Source: Sipunculus nudus (Eukaryota; Annelida; Sipuncula; Golfingiida; Sipunculidae). From it: a stretch of 64,000 bases of DNA. Below the pieces are notes generated by a model, which was not told where the DNA came from, searched no databases, and saw only the letters and a program-made list of their open reading frames with translations. The stretch spans positions 54,605,812 to 54,669,811 of the forward strand of contig CM049314.1 of assembly GCA_026874595.1 (NCBI GenBank), written 5' to 3'. The translations under genes were made by a program, and so were the position numbers. Positions 36,019-48,611 of this stretch are shown here, piece after piece; position 1 is the stretch's first letter, and each line of letters opens with the position of its first letter.

Positions 36019-36476
36019 CAATAGTCAACCGGCTTCTGTGGCTCAGGGGTAGAGCGCAGGACTCAAAGCCGGGAGATCGTGGGTTCGAATCTCAGCCGAG
36101 GCGGTGAGGTTTTTTCACGGTCGGCCCCTACCCAGGGTGAGCGTTCTGCAGGCTTAATGGGAAGGCTGTGCCCTACAGCCGTGTATCACTCACATACGAG
36201 TGCGTCTTTGGGGGGTTCCTCGGTGTTATGACCCAGCAATGGGGATGATTATACACCCAGGACCCGCAGGTGCGGTAGACACCGGGCCTGGGTGACACCA
36301 GGATATAAAAAAAATGATAGGAAGCGAGTGCTACCGCCCTGTCAAGTAGTCCCAAACCGAAATGGAAACTCTGCAGATGTACATACTTAGTTAAGACTTA
36401 GTTAAGTCAGCATTAAAAAAAATGGAGGCGGTTACCTCCACCAAAAAAATTTTTGAAAAAAAAAAAAACAATAGTC
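36019..36476 (+). mobile_element. tRNA-derived SINE (family A), best copy, with target duplication
   Basis: Element body 36,027-36,468, flanked by the direct repeat CAATAGTC (36,019-36,026 and 36,469-36,476). The head has GTGGCTCAGGGGTAGAGCGC (A-box region) and a perfect B box GGGTTCGAATC, as needed for RNA polymerase III. The roughly 340-bp body includes TCACGGTCGGCCCC, CTCGGTGTTATGACCCAGC and CACCGGGCCTGG. It ends GGAGGCGGTTACCTCCACC plus an A-rich tail. Such tails and 8-bp duplications fit LINE-driven insertion. With its intact ends it is the youngest-looking copy here. Confidence 0.95.
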
Positions 36477-39400
36477 TAAAGCTGTAAAAACTTTTTAAAA
36501 TGACCTTGGCCCAATTTTAAAAATTTCCTGTGAGTCTATAAACAGTAAAGGAAACACAATTGAATCACTTTTTGTTGAGATTCTGAATGCTTGCTACTTC
36601 GAAAGCTTTCAATGGATACTTATGTGGTTATCCAATTGTAGAAAAGTTAAAGCGCAAGGGGAGGTTATAAATAAAGTGCAGTATACCATTGCCATAAATG
36701 AGCCCCACTTCCTTTATGTTTATGTTTCCATTAATATAGGAGTTACGTTTGATTTTCATACACCTTTGTCAGTGAATCGTGACCATAACTGGGAGGTAAC
36801 TAAAAGCTATAATACGCAGCTATTGTATTGTTTTAATCAGATTTGATTACCAAGTTGCCTTTTTATTTGATATAAAAGCTATATTGGTTAAGAGTGTGGG
36901 GTCTAACGTATTTCACGGTTGTTAATATGTTATTTATACATATGGACCAAACTTTACATTTTTCCACTTAAGTTTAGTTTGATGGGATATATAACAGTTT
37001 GTGCATTAATAGTGTAAATTTGATAGTTCGTTGCAAATTGTTTCCTTGTTTCTTTTAGGGTGATTTTGAATTAATAGAAAACCCATCTTTAAGAATGATA
37101 TTTAAAGCTGTTTATTTGAACACTCTCTGCATGATGCTTTGTACCGTATATATTCATATATATTTAAATATATATATAGTCTTATTTGTCAGATTTTAAA
37201 GCAATCCCTTTTAAGTTATGATGTGGTTATTGTTTTTTTAATCGTGTTTTCGTTGTGATTTCCTATAAGCAACAATAATAAAAATAAGTATAATAAGAAT
37301 AAAAAGAAAAAGAAGAAGAAATAATAAATACAGTTTGTCCTTACCTCTGTCGATATTTGTATTACATTACTGTCAGTAATTTTATTGTTAGACTGAGCAA
37401 AAATTAGAATGGCCGACACAGATTTTAAAGCGTCATCTCGTACTCCAAAGTCTATGTAATAATTGATAACGAAACAAACACATTTCTGATGCAAACAAAT
37501 GCATTTCGAGCATCCATATATATATTACATATTGACATATTGCGTAATAACATGATAAACAGCTTCTGTTGCTCAATTTGAATACTATTTATATATGTTT
37601 ATCTCACAAACATTGTGCGCGCATTCATCTTCATTAACTTGTCATCAGCTTCAATCCTTTACCTTTTATTGTTTTACATCTCATAATATGTTGTGATACT
37701 TTATCAGTCATTTTAGTCTATACAGTATAACGCGAAACATCTATCTTATCCGATGTAAATCTTTATGGACAGTTTCCTCCAATAAAAAAATATTTTTGTT
37801 TTGTTTTAAACTTAGACAATCATGAATAGTTAATTTAAGGTAAATTTAGGATATTCACTGAGTGTAATTAATACTTCAGGATTTTCAAATAAAAGGACGA
37901 TAGCATAACTTATTGCGTGTAATTAATCAAACCATGCCAAAAAAATATAATCGCGCGTTTAATAGGCTGCTCCATGAATGTTTTTACAACCAGTTCTTGT
38001 AACGATTATTTTTGTAATGGGAGGGGGGGGGGATCTGCCTGTTGTAATGGTGGCATAAATCATGAATGAGGACACAGGTAACTATATGATGACAGGTTTA
38101 AGTTATTTTAACAGGAGCGAATCGCTCAAGTCCTAACGATTGGCCACGGGGGCTTCAAACCTATACCCACTGAGCTATGTCCTACCATGGTAACATTGGT
38201 TCTGTCCCATCTTCAACTCACTTATGGTTGGGACTTCAAAGATGCAATGAATGTACACGTCGCACTATTGCTTTATCGATCCTCTGTGAAATGCTGAGTC
38301 ATGAGGCTTTTTTTTCTTTATTATTTAATATATATAATCTGTATAGCAGTTATCTAAGATCACATGTATTCTTTCGAACGAATTTCATAATAAATATTTC
38401 GAGTTCGTGTGTATGTTTGTGCGTGTACGTTAAAATGTTCAAATTACAGCGTAATGCGTCACAACACCTGGTATTCTCAATATGTATACAAACTGCTTTT
38501 AAACAGTGCTATGCACAAGGATTCAAATAGAGAAGAGTACTTTTGGTTTTGCAATGACAGGTATATTTTTGTTGGATGTACAATAACAGACTCTAATTTC
38601 ACCGTCTGCTTTTTTGGTTAGTTTCAGATCGAAAACTTCCAAGACGAGATGCGATTTGGATGTCTGACTCTGATAATGGCGAACTCACAAAATTGCACTG
38701 GATGTTTAATCGGCATAAAGAAAAGCTGCTACAAACCTTCTGTTAGTCACAAAAAAAAACTATGAACAGCGTTCCGTGTTTTGCGTCACATTTCATTCAG
38801 GAGTATAAGTATCACAGGAAATAACAGACTTTCCTATTGTGCTGGCCTTTCTAATACCCGTGTATCAGTTTACGACTACCTTGTGATATTCCATTTGTAA
38901 CGACATACCGCCGTGCGGTCCACGCGACCGAAATATGGCACCGCCCGCGAAACCAGATAGCCTTCATTATCTACTGTTATTCAATGTTCCCTTTTAAACC
39001 TCATGAAAGTGAGCAACTAATTAACGTTTAAAAGTGATGGAGATTCGATGTGACAGGCTAATTTTCTGCATGATCGCAACTCTTGTTTACAACTTTGCGG
39101 CAGATCCAATTAAAAAAATGCTGTTAAATAAGCTTTAGGTATGTTGATAGTATTCTTAAATTCCACGCCAATTTGCGTTATGATACTTTGAAGAATATAT
39201 ACCGGTTTGTTTGGTTTTTAAGTGGCCCTAATTGCGGCAAGTTACTTGAGAGATATCCGGCTAGCGATTCTATTGACACTGGCCTGATATGACTTTTAAG
39301 GATCTCCATTAAAAAAATACCTGACAGGAAAATGAATTCATGTTCATGGAATCGAATCAACAAATGACAGAAAAAAGTAAAACATTGAGAAAATTCTGAG

Positions 39401-41238
39401 AAATAATGGCGATCTCATCAAGCTATTTCATAATTTACAATATATTTTTGTTTGCGTATACAATAACATGTGTTTGTGAATATTTGACGCTCACATATAG
39501 AGACACACTCATGTTTTTCTTGCACACTGAATACGCCAAATACAAGGGATCCACGTATATGTTGAATGGAGGGGTTTTATTCCATTGAAAAATAGAACAT
39601 AAAATTAATATAAGTATAATGATAAAAGTAAATATAGTCCACTGCTACAAAATAAAATCGATTTATTTGTGACAGTATTCATACTCTTATATTGCATATT
39701 ACTCTTATATTAAGTTATACAATATGAGTCTTTGTATAAGTTCGCTGCGTATTTATACAAATGACGTTAATTCTGTTATTAAATGCGTCCTTGGAAAACA
39801 TGTTCTTGATGAGTTGAGTATATTATTACCACATCTTTGAAAAAAAGGAAGCCTCGCTGAAAAAAAATTACACGTAGGCCAAACCTGATCTCGAGTGTGT
39901 TACTGACATTAAATATACTAATACATTGAATAAAGGAAAAGGTAGGGGATAATGTAAAAAGCCTATTTATGTAAGTTTATAAGTACTGCGAATGTGTGAG
40001 CTATTATATATAAACCTAACGAAGTTTCTGTAGCCGGTAAAAACCCGTTTACAACAGAGTGAATGTATATTTGACGCTACATCCGTTGCATTTGCGATGC
40101 GAAGTAAGGCGGACGTGGCGTTATATATAATACACGCCATCTTTTTGCGTTTTTATGGGTCGTATTCTAAAATTTTTGGAACGCACCGCAATTATCATAA
40201 AAAAAAGTGTGGGTTGCCAACACGCTTTTCAAACATGCGCATAGCTTAATATCGCCTACACATAAAGCTTACGAGTTCGGATGTTATCGTAAACTTATCA
40301 ACGTCAGCCCTCTTTATAGGGTGCCTTTCCATCCACGCGAATTTCTGTCCGCGCTGCTCCTGGACCGCGAGTGGACTGCCCCTGTCCATCTGTGCGGCTC
40401 CCCTCATGCGGGCAACCAATGCTGTAAAACGCATCCACAAGTAAAAATATAATTTTATATTTGCATTATGTTTTATTAATTCATTATTCAATTCAGCATA
40501 TTTTTATTTACTTTAAACACTTATACTTTAGAGACTTAGTTCCCAAAAAGGCGGCGGATTAATATTAAACTCAGTCTATAACCTGTCAAGCCGCCAACTT
40601 TAAGCTTGCATCTGTCTTCAGAAATTCTTTGCCTAGAGTTAATCTCGTGAACTAGAAGAAGATTGGTCCCACAGTCCTCCATAAGCTATTTTTCCAAAGA
40701 TAAGGGTATTTTTTAAAGACAGCATGTGGGACCCTGATTATCTAACATTGCATGCTGGACTTAATAAGTGTGCATGGTGAACTGCAGGTATGGAATGACA
40801 CCATGACGTTTACCTTGTACAATGGCAATTTAAGCTGCTTCAATAATCGGTAAAATAATTATTCAGTTCATAGAGTGTAGTTAGACATGGCTTGCCTTGA
40901 GAGACATGGCTTGTCTTGAGAGAACCAGATCAGCGACAGCACTACATCTGTTGCATAAATATACACATGGACTTGAGCTTATTTATTTAAATTATATGTT
41001 GAAATCAAGAGATAACATTTATCATTGTAGTATGGTCATACTTATTCTTGTTTATCTGCATTATCCATTATATTAATCATACAGGGCTAGACCTAATCAT
41101 GAGTTTTAGTGACTGCGAGCAGAAGGATTTTGTTATATGTTATATTTGACGGAGAATTCCCAGAACTATCAGCGAAATACTTTGTTTAAATTTTTCAGAG
41201 TTACCATGGCAAAAGAGCCTCATCCGGCAAGCATTCAA
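36477..41238. other. long single-copy stretch, no gene seen
   Basis: Mostly A+T-rich. A tRNA-like reverse-strand fragment (ATAGCTCAGTGGGTATAG) is at about 38,150-38,185. A G9 run lies near 38,023-38,031. Balanced-composition pieces at 38,890-39,010 and 40,300-40,440 carry several CpGs. No coherent ORF or intron-exon pattern. Confidence 0.4.
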
Positions 41239-41340
41239 GGGGCGTATCCAGCGGGGGCCGCCAGGGCCTCCGAGAGGATTCTTTTAAGGCAGTACAAATA
41301 CGATGCCGGGCCCCTGTCCCTCCCAGCACTATTATTATTA

Positions 41341-41399
<59 letters not shown>

Positions 41400-42175
41400 T
41401 AAAAAACTATGAAAACAGCGATCAGTATGGATAAAAAGCAGAATAACCCTTAAAAACAAATTAAACATATTCCATATTTCATGTATTAAGGTACAACTTC
41501 CCCAGAAAACTATGGCCGCCCCAAGCCCTTTTGAACGGTCCCGCGTGATTAAAGTCATACAAAAAGATACACACAAACCAAAAAAAATTGTCATTCAAAG
41601 TAATTTGTAGACTGATAAATCTTTTGGCCTCCCTATAGCCCACCTCATATCCTCCTGATTGAAACCATGTAACAGGCAAACAAATAAAATATGCATAGTT
41701 CCCGGGCCCAATACAACTCCTTGGTGGCCCGGGCCCCACAGACCTCTCCGATTCAAAACATGTATAAGTTATTGCAAAAATAAAAGTCCTCCTTATTAAC
41801 AGTTACAAGCTTTTGATTGGACAATATATTCACCATAGGTTCCCCTTTAACAACTGGTCCTAATTTATAAACGCGTTAAAAATATAATGTTCATGCATTG
41901 CATAGAGACCTGTGAAAATCCTGTTCGGCCGGGCCTTTTCTTTGCACTCCGGAATCCTAATTAAGAACAATATGTCACTTAAATAGATAACTTAGATGAG
42001 TCTTCCATACTTCCAACTTTTTTATGTCTTCTTGGAAATTTTTCACCAGCCCGGACCTCTTTTCGTCCCCCGGGCCCCGGTACGATATAACGGCTGAACC
42101 CCCCCCCCCCCCCGGAGGCCCTGGGAGCCGCAGGGGTCATGCCCCCCCCCCCCCGCACCCAGTACTCCATGTCCT
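41239..42175. other. G+C-rich fragments of DNA-transposon ends
   Basis: GGGGCGTATCCAGCGGGGGC at about 41,240, and CCGGGCCC, C16 (about 42,099-42,114) and C14-like runs at 42,060-42,155 surrounding GAGGCCCTGGGAGCCGCAGG. GGGGCGTA-CCAG words followed by G runs are typical of worn hAT-type termini in invertebrates. Individual elements could not be delimited. Confidence 0.35.
41331..41400. repeat. (TTA)n microsatellite
   Basis: About 22 TTA units with one TCA interruption. It yields spurious poly-Leu and poly-Asn ORFs. Confidence 0.97.
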
Positions 42176-42384
42176 CTCAGGAATTTCTTTTAGTCTAATA
42201 TTAATTAAATTTTCAAAAAAAAATAATGAAATTCCTGTCACTGGTATCTGTTAGTTTGGGCATTTATACATTTCATTAGGTTTGAGTTTGCAAATATGAT
42301 AGTTATTCATTTTGTGCAACTGATATTTCTAATTGGAATTAAAACATTATACTCTGTTGTAGGGAATTATTGTGTGCTGTTTAC

Positions 42385-42405
42385 ACGCACACGCACACAC
42401 ACACT

Positions 42406-42464
<59 letters not shown>
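42385..42464. repeat. (CA)n-(TA)n-(GA)n compound microsatellite
   Basis: Three adjoining dinucleotide tracts: imperfect ACAC/CACT, then TATA, then GAGA. Confidence 0.96.
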
Positions 42465-42469
<5 letters not shown>

Positions 42470-42488
42470 GAGTCTTTGCTTTTTTTAC

Positions 42489-42525
42489 CAGTGGTGGATT
42501 CAAAGGGGGAGTCCGCGTGCCCCCC
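42489..42525 (+). mobile_element. DNA-transposon terminus fragment
   Basis: CAGTGGTGGATTCAAAGGGG is followed by a C run. It is similar to the reverse-strand CAGTGGCGGATCCAG at 43,374-43,388. The two look like left and right ends of one family, but the flanking 8-mers do not match, so they may not bound one insertion. Confidence 0.45.
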
Positions 42526-43211
42526 ACATTGAGATGGATTATCTTTCATTTTTTTTCTATTTATTTTCCCTTTTTTTCGCGATTTATTTTCATTTCTCTT
42601 ATTTTTTTATTGATAAGCAATTAAATTTTATCCACAGTGGTTACTTTTAAATTCATTAGTTGAGGATATTTATGAACATCTGCAGAGGGGTCTTTTGATA
42701 CCGATACTCGAACTCACGGTCTGTGCTCTGCTGAGTCCTGTGTGCTGTCGAGACCATGGAACCAGGAAAAATGCAAAGTTTAATTTAGAACTTCAACAAA
42801 ATAGGTATTTTACCCAGGGCATTACATTAAAAAGACAACAGTTAGCATGTTAAAAACGTTGATGCGCCTATTCGCCATTTACATAACATGTTGAAAACAA
42901 TTGAAATGTTATATCCGAAGGATGAAATATAAATATAAAATATTGAACCACCTCTGCAGTTTGACCACATCAAGCAAAGACATATAAGAGAGCAGTTTCT
43001 GAGGAACAGAAAATCCTCATATTTCTTGTTAATATTGCCTTAAAATGTCCTCTACTTCGCATATTCAAAATGTTTCTCAATATAGAAGGGGGACACCCCC
43101 TACCAACTCCCCCACATACCTGTGATTAACCTGAATACAAACATGGTTCATAATTGAAATAAAATAAAATTTTATTTTCATACACTAAAATATATAATGA
43201 AGTAATAATCA

Positions 43212-43223
43212 ATATATATATAA

Positions 43224-43295
<72 letters not shown>

Positions 43296-43298
43296 ATA
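43212..43298. repeat. (TA)n microsatellite
   Basis: About 87 bp of imperfect TA with a few AAA and CAT interruptions. Confidence 0.96.
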
Positions 43299-43334
43299 AA
43301 GCCTAGTTTTCATAATGCCCATCAAACGCCAACC

Positions 43335-43436
43335 CAATAACCCCCCCCCCCCCCCACACCGTCTCAAATTTCTGGATCCGCCACTGATCACGGCCCCCTC
43401 CCCTTCCCTCAATCCTGGCTATACGCCCCTGCATTC
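43335..43436 (-). mobile_element. two adjacent DNA-transposon terminus fragments
   Basis: On the minus strand, GCAGGGGCGTATAGCCAGG (right side) and CAGTGGCGGATCCAGAAATT (43,369-43,388), then G13-plus. Both resemble hAT-type termini. Nested or abutting insertions are likely. Confidence 0.45.
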
Positions 43437-43636
43437 TAGCTGACAATGCAACATCAGACGTTTTTATCTGTACTAACAGAGGACTTGAGGTCAGAAACCT
43501 TGCACCAATGAGGGCGCTCAGAACTTTTTCTTAATGGGAGAAAAATGTTGAAGTGTCTCCCTAAAACACATTCGACGACACATGCATTCTTGTTCGTGCA
43601 CATGCGCACCCATATACACACATAATCACAGACATG

Positions 43637-43654
43637 TATATATATATATATTTG

Positions 43655-43706
<52 letters not shown>

Positions 43707-43708
43707 CA
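43637..43708. repeat. (TA)n microsatellite
   Basis: About 70 bp of TA with GTA/CAT interruptions. Confidence 0.95.
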
Positions 43709-43849
43709 TGTATATATGACCGTAAAATAGAAATCCTTTATATTTTATTTTCATACAAAATGGACATTTCAAGGTTTATCAAAACCATAGTTACCCGATT
43801 TATATAATACCTTTTTTACTTTATACAGACTGTTGACATTTAATACGAG

Positions 43850-44480
43850 TCTACTGTGTACAAGAATTGGCTGGGACATACTGCTGAACTCAGCCAACGA
43901 CAGAATGGTGTGAAGGTGTCCGGTCCCCGTCGGAATCTGATCAAGCTTATCAGAAGATGCTGGTGGCATCAGCAGCAAGCGGAAGGCATTGTAAGCTGAG
44001 TCTGACAGACTGTTCAGTGCTGAAAGCCGGCTGGGTTTGGCTGGTGAGTAGACACACTTTTAACCTCGCTTTCTTGCCGCTTTGTACCGGTCCAGCGCTC
44101 CAACAATATGAACAAATCAGGCTACTTGGTACCGTGAATGTACGGGCAAATCATATTCCAAACCACCTATTAGGTAGGCAATTTCTGCGATTGTCCTCCT
44201 TTCCAAATTCTCAAATTGGTGCGTTTGGGGACAAAATCAGGCCATAATTAAATAATTCTTATTCTGCTGGACACAGTGAGCGATTTCATGGACAAATTGC
44301 TCCGAATGTGCTGTTCTATTGAGCGACGTGACACCCGCCTCTCCCCGTTCGTTAAACACAATTGAATAACTAACTATCGAATATCTGCTGTTGGAAGGGG
44401 CGCTCCAAAGCCAATCGGACCAGCTCAAGCCCTGCGTTTCTCCTGTGATTTAATAAATTGTCACAAAATGAATCACTGAT
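43850..44480. other. possible conserved non-coding block
   Basis: About 630 bp of balanced composition with no repeat and no persuasive ORF. It contains AT-core words (CATAATTAAATAATTC), GCCAATCGG (CCAAT-like) and TTGAGCGACGTGACAC (CRE-like CGTGAC). One of the stronger regulatory candidates by appearance, unproven. Confidence 0.3.
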
Positions 44481-46258
44481 TGCCAAATTGTGTCCATGTA
44501 AGGGACCAGATGGGCCTGTGTTATTTTCAAGAAGTCTGCTGCCTCGCGTCTAAGTCCATTCCAACAGGTCGGCGGTGGCGGTTATCCTTCTGTCGTACAT
44601 TAAGGTCGTTTTCTTGGAGTTCTGGTAATCCAAAGGTCTTCGGTCTGTCATCAGAATTGTATCATAATCGCAGGCTTATATCACCATAATGCAACGTTTA
44701 CTACACTTATTTGTTAAATACATTTAAGCATGTAATATATGGTACATCATACGCTGCATTATGACTTAAAACATTCGGCTGAACATTCTTTTTTTATTCT
44801 TCTGCAGGAAAGTTAAGTCAAAGTCGCATGATTTTTATATTTTGCGTCATGACTGCAGGTATATAGCATTTGTTCAATACAGATGTATGTCACAGGCTGA
44901 CACCAATGAACTTGGCGCGTGACTCTTTTTAATCTGTTCGACATATACTTCTGAAAAAAGTCCATAGTCATATTCGCTGGATTTTATATGACCGCATCTG
45001 GATGACGATGCTAGGCATATTACAATTCTATATACAGTTGTTTAGGTAAATCTTACGTTGCAGTCAGATTTATAAACTTGGCTACTGCTCTTTTTGTAAT
45101 TCGATTAGTATATTCTTCTGGGTAAAGGGGAATGGTGACCATTGCATGTGACGGTTGGATCAATGCACTGCTTCAAACAGTCAAACAGCTACAGCTTCTG
45201 TTTGGACACAGTGAAAGTTTAAAGATTCTTTGTTTGTTCTCAAAATAGTTAAAAATAGTTTAAAAAAACAATCTACTGAAATATACTTTACACAAAAAAA
45301 GGAGACAGAAAGCAAAAATATATATGTATATATTTGATATGATATCAAACGACCCATTCTGTCTGGTCGGTTAACAAAAGTTTAAAGAATGCTTTGAGCT
45401 AAACGTTATTAAGTCCTTGACATAAAACATTTGACGAGGCCTAGTGGACTTGCAGGTAACAGTAACGTCAGCCATGCCTTCAGCTGACCCGAAAACTGCG
45501 GGTTTGAATCAGACAGTGACAGGCGTAGCCCTGTCTAACTTCACAGGCTTAACGTCTATGGGTAGATTATCGTACATTTTTATCGTACATTTATCGTATA
45601 TGTTGTCCTAACGTTTTCTTATATATCGAGTTTGCCCAAGCTAAATAGGGACGCCAGGGGACTGGATATGTCAGGCTATGTGAACAGCGGGGTCGGTATT
45701 CCCGTTTCAAGCCGGGGCCCTGCCAGTGGGAATACACCTGTGACCAAAGGTGAATTCTTGTATTCTTGCCATAAGCAACACCTGCGAGCAAGGTGCCAGG
45801 CTTTTCCATCCAACAAGGATGCATAAAAAAGAACCTCATAGGTAAGATATATTAGTTCAGTTGTTTTAAGAACGAAGGCATTTACGTAAACCAAAAACAA
45901 AATACTTATGGAAACACAAGGCAACAGTCTAGCACATCTATATTAAAGAAAGATAAGAATGCGCGGCGCTATAAGTCGTTCAAGACAGGCACGCTCAGCT
46001 TTATATTTATACAAATAACGTTAAAACCATAGTTAAATAATCTTGGCACTTGCGTAAAGGGAAGCGATTTCAATGAGTACCTCGGCTGTATAATATGTGA
46101 GGAATTATATCTTTTTTACATTGTCGCTTCATTGACTAAATCACTTGACACCCAAGAAAAGTCTCTCTGTAAAATCCTGTTTCACAGGAAGGATATTTCT
46201 ACTTTATATATCTATAGGAAATCTGATAAGTGAGAACTACTGTCTGACAGCCTAATGA
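44481..46258. other. single-copy stretch, no gene seen
   Basis: Nothing beyond a weak B-box-like GCGGGTTTGAATCAG at about 45,499 and ordinary short ORFs. Confidence 0.45.
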
Positions 46259-46317
46259 GTGTGTGTGTGTGTGTGTGTATGTGTGTGTGCGTGTGTGTGT
46301 GTGCGTGTGTGTGTGTC
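46259..46317. repeat. (GT)n microsatellite
   Basis: About 59 bp of GT with AT and GC interruptions, followed at 46,376 by a second GT run that belongs to the TIR-GCC copy. Confidence 0.96.
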
Positions 46318-46340
46318 AGTTTATGAATGTGTGAATTATT

Positions 46341-46606
46341 CCCTTCGTCGGGAGAGTATGGGGTTTATTCTCTTTCGTGTGTGTGTGTTTGTGTGATTGT
46401 GTGTTTGTCCACAATATAACCCGCGCAACCATTGAAATTATCAGGGCATTTCGGGAATAAGTTAATGAAGAAACGATTAGACTTTGGTGTGGATTCAGAA
46501 CATGACCCGGATCCAGGAACGTCATCAAGGAATATTCACAAATCTAGAGCCACTTATGCATGAATAAACCCGGGTATATTAGCCGAATAAGTGAATGGCA
46601 GAGACC
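46341..46606 (+). mobile_element. TIR-GCC element, copy 3
   Basis: Same order of words as copies 1 and 2: GGGAGAGTATGGGGTTTATT, GT run, CGCGCAACCATTGAAATTA, GGCATTTCGGGAATAAG, AACGTCATCAAGGAATATTC, CACTTATGCATGAATA. The left terminus is degraded. Confidence 0.6.
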
Positions 46607-46618
46607 TGCATTCCAATG

Positions 46619-46621
<3 letters not shown>

Positions 46622-46669
<48 letters not shown>
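46622..46669. repeat. (GA)n microsatellite
   Basis: About 24 uninterrupted GA units. Confidence 0.97.
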
Positions 46670-46670
<1 letters not shown>

Positions 46671-46879
46671 CACTTCTCACGTAAAGTTTAACAAACATAT
46701 CTGTTACACTAGACACTTTCCATAGTTATTTGGGAAGTTTTCCTTGGTGTGACGTCATTGACCGCCCAGCTAGCTACCTGGGCTTGGTTGAGACCAGCGG
46801 ACCGGGTATATCATGTACCTGGTCGTAATATTACAGGTGGTTAGGCACAACAAATTGGCTGGTCCTCTAGGTGTCATTA

Positions 46880-47350
46880 AAACTCTCGCGGCACACAGAG
46901 CACTGACAATTCGTCGCTAATGGTGTAGCTAGCACTTCCGCGCTAGGCATTATGGCCAAGTGAAAACCATCATCTTCCCCTGAAACTTTTCATGACTCTG
47001 ATTAGCGAAAACACTACAACGCCTGGGAAGGCTTTTGTGCGCCTATCTCACCGTCACTAATCCCTAGCCCTGCACAAGTATGGCTTTATTATTTCGGAAC
47101 GCGTCACTGATTGAACCTTGAAGGACATCATTAGAAGCGCGAGGTGCCGCGACGCAACGGGTCAAGTACCGGATGAAACGGGCGGGATCTTTCGCCAAGG
47201 CCCGCGCTTTGTTCGCCATTATGGAAAGATAATTGGATGACAGGAAACGGGACTGGACTGGAGGAGTCCGGGCTTTGTTCCCCACCGGCCTACCTTTGAT
47301 CACGTTCATATTACCGCCTCGCTATTCTTCAAACGTAACGCCGGTGAGGC
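46880..47350. other. possible conserved non-coding block
   Basis: About 470 bp of balanced, CpG-containing sequence with homeodomain-like TAATGG/ATTAGCG words, a CCTTTGATC word matching the TCF/LEF site, and GGAAAGATAATTGG. It overlaps the start of a 147-codon ORF that shows no domain. Regulatory role is inferred from appearance only. Confidence 0.3.
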
Positions 47351-47921
47351 TGGCAAGCCCGGATCCTGATTGTGTGAGGTTTTTGTATCAATACAGTCTT
47401 AATGATCAATATACTGTCCCTGACAAGGTGATTATTTTGCGACAACAAAGGTTTGTGTTTTGTCATAATATGGGGTGTCAACGCCGGCTTGCAGCTTACG
47501 TTATCCTTCTTCAGATGCAAACCTGTGTAATTTCTCTCATCAATTTATTTTTTTTTATTTCTTCGGACTGTTATATTAGATCATTATATATTTCACACCT
47601 TGAGCGAAACCTTTCTCCGTGTATAAATTCAACGAGTTTAAACGTTATAAATTCACAAATGTCACAAAAAAGTTAACTTACATGTCAGTTTTTGAAAGCT
47701 GATTGTATGAAATCTGAAAGATGGATTATAAATATAGGGTTGTTGTAAACAGCGCTTTAGGCAAAGATAAAAATAACAAACACGAAATTCATACAACATG
47801 ATATGACCAATATATACCACCTTCAAAGTAATCTGCCTCACGTTCTTGTATAATATCCTTATTTTTCCTTCTTTGACCAAAACTCGTGTTGGTTTTTGGT
47901 TTTCTATACCGAATGTTTGAA
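47351..47921. other. single-copy stretch, no gene called
   Basis: Contains the rest of the 147-codon ORF (47,233-47,676), rejected as coding. Confidence 0.35.
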
Positions 47922-48062
47922 TGAATGGGGTTTCGGAAAGTCGAGTGGTAACGAGGTCGGCTCTCTCCGAAGTCGACCTGGATTCGATTCCCGGAAGAGC
48001 CACGTCCATGGTCAGCGGTTCTCTCCGGGATCTCCGGCTTTCTCCATTCTAGACACTACATT
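47922..48062 (+). mobile_element. V-type tRNA-derived SINE, fragment
   Basis: GTCGAGTGGTAACGAGGTCG resembles an A-box region. B box CTGGATTCGATTCCCGG. Then V-type GCGGTTCTCTCCGGGATCTC and CGGCTTTCTCC. The tail is missing. Confidence 0.7.
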
Positions 48063-48185
48063 TGGGTGATGTATGAAATCGAGATTATAATCCAAATACA
48101 GAAAATGTAAAACAAACATTCTTCTTAATGAATGGCATAATAACATTTCAACAGGAGCAATCGTAATATATTTTCGCCTTTTTCT

Positions 48186-48330
48186 CTGTAGACAGAGCGT
48201 GGTGACGTAGTGCTTCGGGCGCTAGACTTGTGACCGCAAGGTTGTGGGTTTGCATCCCGTTCTGACCGCTATCTGCGCTAGGACTCCTGGCCAAAGTCCA
48301 AAGTGGTAAAGTTGGATGACACTCCCATAT
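48186..48330 (+). mobile_element. tRNA-derived SINE (family C), short copy
   Basis: GTGGTGACGTAGTGCTTCGG, GCTAGACTTGTGACCGCAAG, GTGGGTTTGCATCCCG (B-box-like), TCTGACCGCTATCTGCGCTA. Matches the copy at 48,612 through the head and first tail block, then diverges. Confidence 0.65.
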
Positions 48331-48611
48331 TTTCCTTTTTTCAGAAATCAGAAATATGTCCTCTTTACAGGTGTTCCAGTTAAATAGTTCTATTCGCTTT
48401 GATGGTCCCATATTGAGCTGTTTATTTAGCTGTGTCAAGAAGAGTTCGATTCGCTTACTTTGCTACCCACCAGATGTCATTTGCAGGGAATTCCTTCGGA
48501 GATAGATAAATGGCTGTAACTTACAAAACTTCACACCGGGTGCCCCCTGAAGGCGTTGAACCTTTCATCAATTTGATATTTCCGTTAGGGCAGTTTAGTA
48601 TTTCTTCCATG

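Noticed and set aside
38115..38200. Reverse-strand tRNA-like fragment with ATAGCTCAGTGGG
   Set aside because: Only an A-box-like part; no B box or tail, too weak to call a SINE.
41235..41594. 119-codon ORF with poly-Asn, minus strand
   Set aside because: Translation of (TTA)n plus transposon-end fragments.
42690..42760. Reverse-strand B-box-like GAGTTCGAGTATCGG
   Set aside because: Isolated box without a matching A box or SINE body.
47233..47676. 147-codon ORF, plus strand
   Set aside because: No recognisable domain, hydrophobic tail from T-rich DNA, and the open frame starts in a balanced-composition block where long ORFs are expected by chance.
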